Position numbers and translations under genes: made by a program. Of a DNA stretch of 64,000 nt, positions 56,277-63,930 are shown piece by piece. This DNA comes from G963677915 sp963677915 (lineage in GTDB: Bacteria > Bacillota > Clostridia > Lachnospirales > Vallitaleaceae). The stretch spans positions 62,001 to 126,000 of the forward strand of contig CAXXGE010000041.1 of NCBI GenBank assembly GCA_963677915.2, written 5' to 3'. The notes below the pieces were generated by a model. The model had not been told where the DNA came from. It saw only the letters and a program-made list of their open reading frames with translations, and searched no databases. Numbering within the stretch: position 1 is the stretch's first letter; every line of letters starts with the position of its first letter.

Positions 56277-56738
56277 CGTTTTCCGATAAAACCATACCGC
56301 TACTCCTAACCGGTAAAGTATTATGCCGGCAAATGCACCCAAGCTGTCTATCAGTACATCCTGCCAGCGTGCGTCCCTGCCGGGAATAAGCATCTGGTGC
56401 AACTCATCTGAGAATGCAAACAGAATGCAAAGAAGCAGACCGGCAATCACAGACCTACTCATCACGACGCCGCTGACTGTCAATGCATTTATAATCGTCA
56501 GTCCGAGCAGGAAGTACAACGCGAAATGGGCAACCTTCCTGACTATGAAGTTCAGATTGACGATGTTGACAGCATCCCTCTGACCGTCATCTCTGCTCAA
56601 GACGATTTCCTGTGTCAGTTCTTTGCTCAGGTCGTTGGATACCTCGCCGCTCTGGGATGAGAAAGCGAATATCACGACCATGCACAGGATCACCGGCAGC
56701 CATACGAATAATTTTCTTGTCATCATGAATTCAATCAT
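56259..56738 (-). CDS. VanZ-family membrane protein (second type)
   Basis: A 159-residue VanZ protein, clearly diverged from the one at 51624: FAFSSQSGEVSND, IVRKVAHFALYFLLGLTI, FSDELHQMLIPGRDARWQDVLIDSLGAFAG. Four membrane helices. Its C-terminus is provided by repeat R6. A shorter copy begins beyond the right edge (63910-64000). No strong ribosome binding site is visible. Confidence 0.8.
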   Translation of the reverse strand: MIEFMMTRKLFVWLPVILCMVVIFAFSSQSGEVSNDLSKELTQEIVLSRDDGQRDAVNIVNLNFIVRKVAHFALYFLLGLTIINALTVSGVVMSRSVIAGLLLCILFAFSDELHQMLIPGRDARWQDVLIDSLGAFAGIILYRLGVAVWFYRKTMPDTR

Positions 56739-56785
56739 CTAATCATTCCCAACTTAACAAATCACTTGTATCGTCCTTAACTCTA

Positions 56786-56876
56786 AATCACCTATCATTG
56801 TCAGAATAGTCCCGAAGTTGACTGGTGACAGGTACCGTTTGCCGAGGTAGTGTGGTAAAGCGCGCGCGAGGCTTAC
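56786..56876. repeat. dispersed structured repeat, copy R3
   Basis: Long form like R1/R2 (GCCGAGGTAG and the GACTGGTGACAGG block) with several substitutions. It supplies the tail and stop of the ImmA-like fragment. Confidence 0.7.
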
Positions 56877-57078
56877 TTTGACCATCATGAGACAGGTGGT
56901 CAAAGTCTAACTTCAGTCCAAGATAATACTCGGCAAACTCATCGACATCGATAGGTTGAGGATTTTCAATCAGCTCAGGTTTAAAATCCTTGACGAAAGC
57001 TTCAGCATGGGCATCTATTTCCATGTCCCTTATAACAGGAACACCGCCGGCTCTTATTCTAAAGCTTGGATTATACAT
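56788..57078 (-). pseudogene. ImmA/IrrE-like metallopeptidase, truncated by a repeat
   Basis: About 66 residues of a probable ImmA/IrrE-type (M78) protein (EIDAHAEAFVKDFKPEL, IDVDEFAEYYLGLKLDFDHLS) that stop before the HEXXH site, followed by 30 residues read from repeat R3 (SKPRARFTTLPRQTVPVTSQ...). It is paired with an XRE regulator 4 bases upstream, the usual partner of such peptidases. The protease domain is lost. Confidence 0.75.
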
Positions 57079-57082
57079 GTAG

Positions 57083-57475
57083 TCATTTCTCCTTCCGGCT
57101 TTTCAGCTCATCAACTAGCACTTGCCATTCTTTTTCACCGGCACCAACTTCCTTTGCCAGGCGTAGGGCAGCCAGCACATAGCTGCGGTCCATAATGTAG
57201 TCCGGGATATCCTTTGGCACCATCGTATCAACACGCTTGCTAGCCTGTGCAGCTTTGTCATACATGATGAAGGTGTCTTCCTGATTGAGATGCAGTGCCA
57301 ATGCAAGCTGCTCAAGTTTATCAAGAGTCAATGGACTGCGTCTGTCTTTTTCCACTTCGCTATAAAACGGCGGAGAAACGCCAATATCAAACGCCGTACT
57401 GCGAAGAGTCTTCCCTCGTTCTTTTCGCTTTGTTTCAATATACTTTCCAAAAGTCATCTCTTCGTATTTGTCCAT
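57083..57475 (-). CDS. XRE-family transcriptional regulator
   Basis: A 130-residue protein with an N-terminal HTH (FGKYIETKRKERGKTLRSTAFDIGVSPPFYSEVEKDRRSPLTLDKLEQLALAL) and a helical tail (YIMDRSYVLAALRLAKEVGAGEKEW). With the ImmA partner it would have formed a repressor/protease switch as in ICE or phage-like elements; the partner is now truncated. GAGG lies just upstream. Confidence 0.85.
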   Translation of the reverse strand: MDKYEEMTFGKYIETKRKERGKTLRSTAFDIGVSPPFYSEVEKDRRSPLTLDKLEQLALALHLNQEDTFIMYDKAAQASKRVDTMVPKDIPDYIMDRSYVLAALRLAKEVGAGEKEWQVLVDELKSRKEK

Positions 57476-57571
57476 AGACCTCGATCCTATTCTTTGTGAT
57501 AAGTTGACAGCTCCATAACAGTAATAAAAAATATGATTCTTAACTGTTAGGCTTACAATTAATGGGGCTTG

Positions 57572-57604
57572 AAAAAACTACGTATCACCTTAACATGATA
57601 CGTA
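57572..57604 (-). terminator. hairpin with T-run upstream of the XRE gene
   Basis: Perfect 9-bp arms TACGTATCA (57579-57587) and TGATACGTA (57596-57604), then six T on the minus strand (57572-57577). It lies about 100 bases before the XRE start and 30 bases after the promoter at 57634-57662. Confidence 0.6.
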
Positions 57605-57633
57605 TTCATTTGCTCGGGAAAGAGCCTAGATTT

Positions 57634-57662
57634 ATTATATGCGAACATTTGTTTGGTGTCAA
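57634..57662 (-). promoter_or_regulatory. consensus sigma-A promoter upstream of the XRE gene
   Basis: TTGACA (57657-57662), a 17-base spacer and TATAAT (57634-57639) on the minus strand: full consensus. The IS copy inserted 13 bases upstream of it. Transcripts would meet the hairpin at 57572-57604 after about 25 bases. Confidence 0.8.
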
Positions 57663-57750
57663 TATTTTAATTGTCTGTGAACTTCCAGAAAAAGTAGACC
57701 TAAACAGCATGCATCGAACAGGATATTCTACGATGCATGCTGTTTGATGG

Positions 57751-57999
57751 TTAATACTCTTCTTCTGACCCGACTGTTCCGGTTGTGATTATATATCGCA
57801 TAATATCATCATATGAACGATCACTTTTTGCGATTGCAGTCATGATTTCTTCCGCTCGAATTGCGTCTCTTTTATCTAAAAGTTTCTTCAAGAGCGCCGT
57901 AGCTGTGTCATACTTTTTCTTCGCCTTGACAACATCTTCTTGAGCTTTTTCGATTTTTTGTTCCAACAATTCCTTCCCTGTAGTTCTGGCCATTCCCAT
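57751..57999 (-). CDS. IS accessory protein, small coiled-coil (copy 2)
   Basis: Same 82 residues as at 31974-32222. It starts 4 bases after the transposase stop, with AGGAGA-type bases upstream. Conserved with no change between copies, which suggests a role in the element. Confidence 0.75.
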   Translation of the reverse strand: MGMARTTGKELLEQKIEKAQEDVVKAKKKYDTATALLKKLLDKRDAIRAEEIMTAIAKSDRSYDDIMRYIITTGTVGSEEEY

Positions 58000-58003
58000 T
58001 CTC

Positions 58004-59707
58004 CTATCTCTTTAACTGACTGGTTTTTAAAATATTGCTGATCTCTGTGGCTTTATGTTTTACATTAATCTCATCGATTCCAAATGCTTTAAGTATTGTC
58101 TTCTGCCTTGCTGTCACCGCATGGTCCAACCTATAGATATTATCTGTCTGCCTTGACATCTCTATTTTTTCAAGCTCCCTGATTGCCGCAGGAACAGTCA
58201 TATAATTCGGCTTTTTCCCCATATCTCTCATCGCTTCCATTAAACCTGTGTACATTTTGTTTCTAATGACTAATGCAATAAATTCAATGAAAATTTTAGC
58301 AGCTGCCGATTCGTTCGTGTGAACACGGATGCTCTTGTTTCCTAGATAGGATTTATCTCCGGAAAACAGCTTCTCTGATCCGTCGCGACTCTTATACAAA
58401 TGAATCGCTTCCTTTGCTGTCATTTTGTCAGAAGTCACAATGACAAAATAGCCGCATAGGTCGATTTCCCTTTCTGTAACGTCTGTGCGTTCTTCCGGAT
58501 ATATAAACATTTTGCTTGCTTCATCATAATGCATATTAAAATATTTCTGAAAGGATGGTCCAAAATCAATCTCTTCATTCACGTGCTCCATGAGATACGT
58601 TTTCATCTTCCTAATCTTGTTTTCAAACACCGTGCGCTCAGCAGCTTCTTTCGTCACACTATGATAAATGTGGAAATACCGTTCTTTTTTATCTGTTTCA
58701 TAGAGCCTGGCCTTCACTGTCTTTCCATAGACGCCATAGTCATTCATATCGCAGGATCGCTTCTTTTCGAAGCTTCCGTGATGCTCTAAAACCAGATTGT
58801 TCACGAAAGAGGCCATTCCTTTTACCATAATGACAAAACCATAACCAAGGGAATCCATGTGTTCTATGTTGCTCTTGCTGAAGTAACCCCTGTCCAAAAT
58901 AAAGCTTATCTTCTGGTACCCATAGCCTTTTGCTTTATTCAGCATGATTCGCAATTGCGAGACATCTACTATGCTTCCGGGATACTTTTCGTAAAACAAA
59001 GGCTCTCTGTTGTTGATGTCATAAGCGATTGCATAATTAAAAACAGGACTGCCGGTATCGACTTTCGGGTTTCCGTATTCCAGCATTTCAATGTCGCCAG
59101 CCTGACAATTTTTGTTTGTAGAATCATAGGATATATATATTTTTTCTCTATGATTGCGACTTCCATTCCATTCATTCAAGAATCCCGCGCTTTGGTCCGT
59201 TGTAATCGAATGCAGAAAAGCTGATACGGTTGAATCGCTGTATATTTTCATACTTTTTGTGTAAAGCGGGTGATTATAGGCATAGTCAGGGTAATACTGT
59301 CCCGCATTGTTTTCCGTGATGATCGAATAGATGGCCAGATCAAGGAAGAGGCCCAAATCCCTATCCTTGAAATACATGCCAAGTATTTCCTCAAGTTTAT
59401 ACTCCCGGATAATCTTATGAATCACAATATATGCCCCTATTCGAAGACAGCTGCTTCTGTCGGTTCTGCTTTCGCTCAGCGGCAAATCCGCTCCCGGAAA
59501 ATAGGTCAAAAAACTTTGGTTTGGCTGCATCATTGTATCATCCGCTTTTGACTGCTTCCCGATAGTCACTCTCTTCGGGAATGTATACTTGCGTTCGGGA
59601 TCATATATTCTGTCATATTCATATTTTATATAGGTGATATCGCCTCTTTTTTCGCGTAGAATTTTGCCTGGTGCTTCTGGAATTTTCACTAAAAAATCAA
59701 GATACAT
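58004..59707 (-). CDS. IS4/IS1634-like DDE transposase, intact
   Basis: About 567 residues. An N-terminal region (MYLDFLVKIPEAPGKI ... RVTIGKQ) is followed by an RNase-H-like fold with the likely catalytic residues in ISYDSTNKN, FILDRGYFS and YKSRDGSEKLFS. The ATG at 59705-59707 has GGAGGG 4 bases upstream; the ATG at 59717-59719 overlaps the 22-bp palindrome. The family call rests on the overall pattern (the AIYSIITENNAGQYYPDY region) and is less certain than the transposase call. Confidence 0.9.
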   Translation of the reverse strand: MYLDFLVKIPEAPGKILREKRGDITYIKYEYDRIYDPERKYTFPKRVTIGKQSKADDTMMQPNQSFLTYFPGADLPLSESRTDRSSCLRIGAYIVIHKIIREYKLEEILGMYFKDRDLGLFLDLAIYSIITENNAGQYYPDYAYNHPLYTKSMKIYSDSTVSAFLHSITTDQSAGFLNEWNGSRNHREKIYISYDSTNKNCQAGDIEMLEYGNPKVDTGSPVFNYAIAYDINNREPLFYEKYPGSIVDVSQLRIMLNKAKGYGYQKISFILDRGYFSKSNIEHMDSLGYGFVIMVKGMASFVNNLVLEHHGSFEKKRSCDMNDYGVYGKTVKARLYETDKKERYFHIYHSVTKEAAERTVFENKIRKMKTYLMEHVNEEIDFGPSFQKYFNMHYDEASKMFIYPEERTDVTEREIDLCGYFVIVTSDKMTAKEAIHLYKSRDGSEKLFSGDKSYLGNKSIRVHTNESAAAKIFIEFIALVIRNKMYTGLMEAMRDMGKKPNYMTVPAAIRELEKIEMSRQTDNIYRLDHAVTARQKTILKAFGIDEINVKHKATEISNILKTSQLKR

Positions 59708-59889
59708 AAGCCCTCCCATTTAGGTCTATATAGACCTAAATATAGTATAGCATAACGCCCGTATTTCTGCAAGAAAAACCGCGGAAATACGGGCTCTATA
59801 GGATTTTTTTGAGATATATTTTTTCTTTAGGTCTAGAAATTATTGGAAGTTCACATTGTCTTTTGGGTGGGGTAACCCTAGGTGCCCGC

Positions 59890-60147
59890 TTATCTCCTGT
59901 GACGACTGAACAGGTTGACCACCAATAGAAGCAGAACTGCCCCAATAATTGCAATCACAAAACTGTTCAGACTAAATCCGTCATATGTACCAATACCGAT
60001 CATAGTAGATATCCATCCACCAATCAATGCGCCGACTAAGCCAACTATAATGTTTTTCAGCAAACCCATACGGGCGTTGTTCCCGGTTATGATACTGGCA
60101 ACCCAGCCGACTACTGCGCCGAAAATAATCCACCATAAAATCCACAT
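59890..60147 (-). CDS. GlsB/YeaQ/YmgE-family small membrane protein
   Basis: An 85-residue protein with three membrane helices and family glycines (WIIFGAVVGWVAS, NIIVGLVGALIGGWI, AIIGAVLLLLVVNLF). The family is induced in stress and has no settled function. AAAGGATG lies 7 bases upstream. It is the first of three tiny membrane protein genes downstream of the IS. Confidence 0.88.
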   Translation of the reverse strand: MWILWWIIFGAVVGWVASIITGNNARMGLLKNIIVGLVGALIGGWISTMIGIGTYDGFSLNSFVIAIIGAVLLLLVVNLFSRHRR

Positions 60148-60322
60148 ACATAGACATCCTTTCAGTGACTCATCACCATTCTACTCGAACCAGCCAAAAA
60201 TGGGTGTAGATCCGTTTGATTTCTATCGGAATTTGATTACAATAATATAATGACACAGCTGATACATACTTAACCAGGTCTTTCAACACCCATCTTCCAT
60301 CGACACCAGTCGAAACAATTTA

Positions 60323-60463
60323 TCATTTTCTGCCTCGTAGCAATTGAAGTATAATCATAATAGCTGCTATTATCAAAAGAATGTGTATAAATCCGCCGCC
60401 GAAAGAAGTAATAAAGCCCAGAAGCCATAAGACTATAATTATAACTGCGATTGTCCACAACAT
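60323..60463 (-). CDS. lmo0937-family tiny membrane protein
   Basis: A 46-residue protein, MLWTIAVIIIVLWLLGFIT then GGGFIHILLIIA, with two membrane helices, as in the lmo0937 family of Firmicutes. The ATG at 60461-60463 has AAAGGTG 6 bases upstream. Function unknown. Confidence 0.8.
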   Translation of the reverse strand: MLWTIAVIIIVLWLLGFITSFGGGFIHILLIIAAIMIILQLLRGRK

Positions 60464-60547
60464 ATTAATCACCTTTCCTTCTATTATTTTTGTTGCCAAT
60501 TTTGTTCTCTGGATAATCAGTTTCAGAACAATTAAAATCAAATTTGA

Positions 60548-60697
60548 TCACTTGTGAAACAGTAGCAAACCACCAGCAACGATAGCTATAATGCTCATAA
60601 TATTTGCAGGAATTGGAATGCTTGTCATCTGCGTTAGTCCGATTAGAATAAGCCAGATACCCAGCAATACCATTCCTAAATTCTTTGGCAGTTTCAT
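60548..60697 (-). CDS. 49-residue membrane protein, function unknown
   Basis: MKLPKNLGMVLLGIWLILIG then TQMTSIPIPANIMSIIAIVA and GGLLLFHK, with two membrane helices. GGGGGTG lies 6 bases upstream of the ATG. It lies 84 bases upstream of the lmo0937-type gene in the same direction and probably belongs to the same stress-type group. Confidence 0.65.
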   Translation of the reverse strand: MKLPKNLGMVLLGIWLILIGLTQMTSIPIPANIMSIIAIVAGGLLLFHK

Positions 60698-60802
60698 TTC
60701 TCTCACCCCCACCTCGATTACGATTCATTACTATTAATATGTCTAACAACTGTGGGAAAGTAATAATATACATAGCCTAAGACTGATTTTATCCCTCGCA
60801 CA

Positions 60803-60936
60803 TTATTCACTATCATTCTCGGTACTAACTTGTGCTAAAACTTCAGACACCAACTCCCGGTATGTATCATCCACTCTAAAATTGTCCTTTTCCCACGGAT
60901 TATTTGGATATTCATATAGTATTACCTGTCTTAAAT
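60803..60936 (-). pseudogene. 3' part of a NucS-like gene cut by the ISL3 element
   Basis: This stretch reads (LR)QVILYEYPNNPWEKDN ... LVSEVLAQVSTENDSE and ends at a stop (60803-60805). Removing the ISL3 element and one copy of its 8-bp target duplication joins it in frame to the 5' part at 62637-63533 (KKKDYLRQVILYEYP). Confidence 0.85.
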
Positions 60937-62636
60937 GAGGCTTCGTGCATAGTTGTGGGTAAATCTTCTGCTTTTCGGATTGATTTACACTAAATCTCAG
61001 CCTATTACTCAGCGGCAGTCAAGGGCGAGCGCAGCTCGTTCATCTTGACCCTTGACAGCCTCATTTCACCAAGAACCTAGATATTGGTCAGCAGTTTATA
61101 GCTGCTGACCTGGCGCCGCCGAGGTCGGGGTTTGGGGCAGAGCCTCAAATAAAAAACAATTGAAAAACCATCTGTGTTCCTTTATTGTATTAGTGCCTAA
61201 ACTCATACAGGAAGGAATTATCACAGATGGCTTCAGCTAATACTTTATGCAAAAACTTATTAAATGTCAATGACGTTGTGATTGTAAACCATGATTTTTT
61301 CACTGACTCTGATGGTGTCAAACACCTAAGGATCAAAGCACGCCCTAAAAAATGGAAGCAGAACATCTGCCCAATTTGCGGCCAAAAGTGTCCTGGCTAC
61401 GATCAAGCTTCTACAATCGGCAAGATCTGGAGAGGTTTGGACTGGGGCGGCATCATTGTTGAGATTGAATGCCCGACAAACCGTATCAAGTGCCCCGAAC
61501 ACGGTGTTGTGACTGCTGATGTTCCATGGGCATACCCGGGAAGCAACTTCACGAAGGACTTTGATCTCACTGCCGCTTGGCTTGCGACCTATCTTCCCCG
61601 AAGCACTGTCTCCGATTATATGCGTATTGATTGGGCTACCGTCGGCAGATGCATCACCAGGACCCTGAATGATATCGAACCGGAGCGTTCCAGAAGACTC
61701 AATGGACTGGTCAATATCGGCATCGACGAGACCAGCTACAAAAAGGGACACAAATATATCACCATTGTTGTCAACCACGATACGAACACCGTCGTATGGG
61801 CTGCAAAAGGTCATGGAAAAACTGTACTGGAACAATTCTATCGCAGCCTGACACCGGAACAGCTGTCTTCAATCAAAGTCGTTACCGGTGATGGAGCCAA
61901 GTGGATCACCGAGTGTGTCAACGAATTCACACCCGAATGTGAGCGGTGTGTCGATCCGTTCCATGTTGTCGAATGGGCCATGTCGGCTCTTGATGAAGTC
62001 AGGCGCGATGCTTGGAGAGACGCATACACGGCCGCTCAAGACATCGCCAAAGAACATCCCAGAAAGCCAGGACGCCCCAAAACGGACGATCCGATTTCTG
62101 CTAAAGTGACTGAATCAAAAACCAGAGCAACAGAAATCAAAACGTCCACTTTCGCACTGGGAAAAGCACCCGAGAATCTCACAGAGAATCAGCGGTTGAA
62201 GGTGGAAATGATTGCAGCTACCAATCCACGTCTTTACAGAGCCTATCTGATGAAGGAAAAACTTCGGTTGCTACTTAAGATAAAGGACCTTAACGAAGCA
62301 GAGACTGAACTGAAAAAATGGCTTTGGTGGGCAAGTCACAGTCGTATACCGGCATTCATTGAGCTGAACAAAAAAATCCGGCGGCACAAAGAACACATAT
62401 TAAACACGATTCGCCTCGGAATGAGCAATGCAAGAATCGAGGCTATCAACAACAAGATAAAGCTGATTGTGCGGAAAGCATATGGCTTCAGGAATATTCA
62501 AAATATGCTGGATATGGTCTATCTGGTTTGCTCTGATTTGGTGATACCACTACCTAATCGGAAGTCTAAACCGGCTCAACCGGCATAAACACTGGATCTA
62601 CAGGGAAAACTCACCCACAGGTATCCACGAAGAGCC
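60937..62636 (+). mobile_element. ISL3-family insertion sequence, intact
   Basis: A 1700-bp element with imperfect inverted ends that align without gaps (left GAGGCTTCGTGCATAGTTGT, right complement GGCTCTTCGTGGATACCTGT) and an 8-bp target duplication TCTTAAAT (60929-60936 and 62637-62644), the duplication size typical of ISL3. About 290 bases before the transposase are non-coding and include two hairpins: GTCAAGGG/CCCTTGAC-type near 61018-61062 and GGTCAGCAG/CTGCTGACC at 61086-61110. It inserted into a NucS-like gene. Confidence 0.93.
61227..62588 (+). CDS. ISL3-family transposase
   Basis: A 453-residue transposase: an N-terminal zinc-binding region (CPICGQKC ... CPEHG), a helix-turn-helix, then the DDE core with IGIDETSYKKGHKY, VVTGDGAKWI and NARIEAINNKIKLIVRKAYGFRN at the end. 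AGGAAGGAAT lies upstream of the ATG. The gene is full length and should be active. Confidence 0.95.
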   Translation: MASANTLCKNLLNVNDVVIVNHDFFTDSDGVKHLRIKARPKKWKQNICPICGQKCPGYDQASTIGKIWRGLDWGGIIVEIECPTNRIKCPEHGVVTADVPWAYPGSNFTKDFDLTAAWLATYLPRSTVSDYMRIDWATVGRCITRTLNDIEPERSRRLNGLVNIGIDETSYKKGHKYITIVVNHDTNTVVWAAKGHGKTVLEQFYRSLTPEQLSSIKVVTGDGAKWITECVNEFTPECERCVDPFHVVEWAMSALDEVRRDAWRDAYTAAQDIAKEHPRKPGRPKTDDPISAKVTESKTRATEIKTSTFALGKAPENLTENQRLKVEMIAATNPRLYRAYLMKEKLRLLLKIKDLNEAETELKKWLWWASHSRIPAFIELNKKIRRHKEHILNTIRLGMSNARIEAINNKIKLIVRKAYGFRNIQNMLDMVYLVCSDLVIPLPNRKSKPAQPA

Positions 62637-63533
62637 TCTTAAATAGTCCTTTTTCTTTTGACCTAACTGATTGGAAATTAGCGCTATGAAAAGTCCCGCT
62701 TGCTTTGCATCATTACCACCTAATACGCCTCCTACTTCCATGAATTTCTTCTTAAGTTCTTCACGAGTGACAACTCCTTCACTTTCAAGCAGCAAAGGTA
62801 GCATCAGTTGTCTAATGCGTCTACTTGACCAAAGATCCGCTTCCAGATATTTAACCAACAGTTCTATGAGTTTTTCTTCTTTATAATTTCCTCTTTCATC
62901 CGACATTTCTATTTTATATTTTTTCTTATTTACTTTTTCCTTTTCAATTTCTTCGGGGATAATCGCTATTCTTGATATGAGTTCATTTCCAGAACTTGTT
63001 TTGATATATTTTAAAACAACCGCGTTGATTGCTAAATCATATTTTTCACTAAGCCACTCAATCATCCTTATTAGCGAACCATCAATTGAAAATCCTACCA
63101 ACAGAATTCTTTGAGTGTCATTTATGATGAAGTTCTCTATATCTATCTCTTCAAAGCTTTCAGCAATGAAGTCATCTAAAGACTGTCCAGTATAATTAGT
63201 ACATACTTCACTAATTCTATCTGAATCCCAACCGTCCAAATCGGAAGCATAATCTATCGCCTGTGCTAATGCAACTCTTGCTAATCTATCTCTTTTTAAT
63301 TCAATTACAACAAGGTTCCCTTTACTATCAATACCAAGATAATCCAAAGGACCAGATGATGTATAAACTTGTTCTCCTATAATTCTAATGTCATCACCTA
63401 GAATTTTTATTTCTGTTTTTAGCCATTGTTCAAGATCATCTTTTTCTTTTCTACCATGATCAGCAAGTGTTGTGTTGATTTCCTTCAATTGTCCATCAAC
63501 TATTTCCCATATAATAAGTTTATGGGTAATCAT
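62637..63533 (-). pseudogene. NucS/PD-(D/E)XK-like nuclease gene, 5' part cut by ISL3
   Basis: About 299 residues before the insertion. The N-terminal domain (MITHKLIIWEIVDGQLKEI ... LEQWLKTEIKILGDDIRIIGEQV) and GPLDYLGIDSKGNLVVIELKRDR (D, E-x-K nuclease core) match DUF91/NucS-like proteins; SDLDGWD and the C-terminal helical region follow. The uninterrupted gene would give about 343 residues, with the missing end at 60803-60936. Now the frame ends after 11 residues read from the IS end. The start at 63531-63533 fits the family; an in-frame ATG at 63629 is also possible. Confidence 0.8.
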
Positions 63534-63677
63534 TACATAAGTCAATATGGATATGCGTATTTTTCTGATTGATTTACTCGCATTCAAACGAAGCAAAACA
63601 TGTTGGTATAAAGCAGATGAAGTATTCATTGAATTACCATTGAACTCAATGTCAAAGTTATCTGAATTGCCGGGTGT

Positions 63678-63836
63678 CTAAGACAATTGACTTATAACTT
63701 TTTCTCTATGCTTTTCCAATAACGGTCGCTCTTCTTCAGTATAGACCAGGCCATACCTCTGGCAGATTCCAGAAATATCCAGAAAATCCATCAAAGGTTC
63801 ATTGCATTCAATACAATAGTACAGATCAAAATCCAT
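63678..63836 (-). CDS. small hypothetical protein with CxxC
   Basis: A 52-residue protein, MDFDLYYCIECNEPLMDFLD then ISGICQRYGLVYTEEERPLL. The CIEC pair and a third Cys could bind a metal. GGGAG lies 8 bases before the ATG. It may be the intact start of a longer gene cut short on its 3' side by diverged repeat-like sequence near 63660. I do not recognise the family. Confidence 0.55.
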   Translation of the reverse strand: MDFDLYYCIECNEPLMDFLDISGICQRYGLVYTEEERPLLEKHREKVISQLS

Positions 63837-63879
63837 TGTTCTTTCTCCCTTTTGATTATTTCTGTCAGATGCAGATGCC

Positions 63880-63930
63880 AAATGTCAAAATTATCGGAAT
63901 GTCCCGAATTTATCTGGTGTCAGGCATCGT
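63880..63930. repeat. dispersed repeat, copy R7
   Basis: Reads (minus) GCCTGACACCAGATAAATTC, GGGACATTCC, GATAATTTTGACA. It is closest to R6 and, as there, supplies the end of a VanZ gene. Confidence 0.6.

Larger units (their letters stand above)
57676..59855 (-). mobile_element. IS element copy 2 (IS4/IS1634-like), intact
   Basis: A 2180-bp element with the same perfect 11-bp terminal repeats as copy 1 and its own 5-bp target duplication TTGTC (57671-57675 and 59856-59860). All genes are intact. The separate target duplications show two independent insertions, and the near identity of the copies shows that they are recent. Confidence 0.96.

Noticed and set aside
31899..59855. Composite transposon bounded by the two IS copies
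   Set aside because: Each copy has its own 5-bp target duplication (GTTAT and TTGTC), so they inserted separately; there is no shared outer duplication.
61018..61110. A separate non-coding RNA gene in the ISL3 left region
   Set aside because: Two good hairpins exist, but there is no clear promoter or T-run, and they lie within the element boundaries, so they are reported only as part of the IS.
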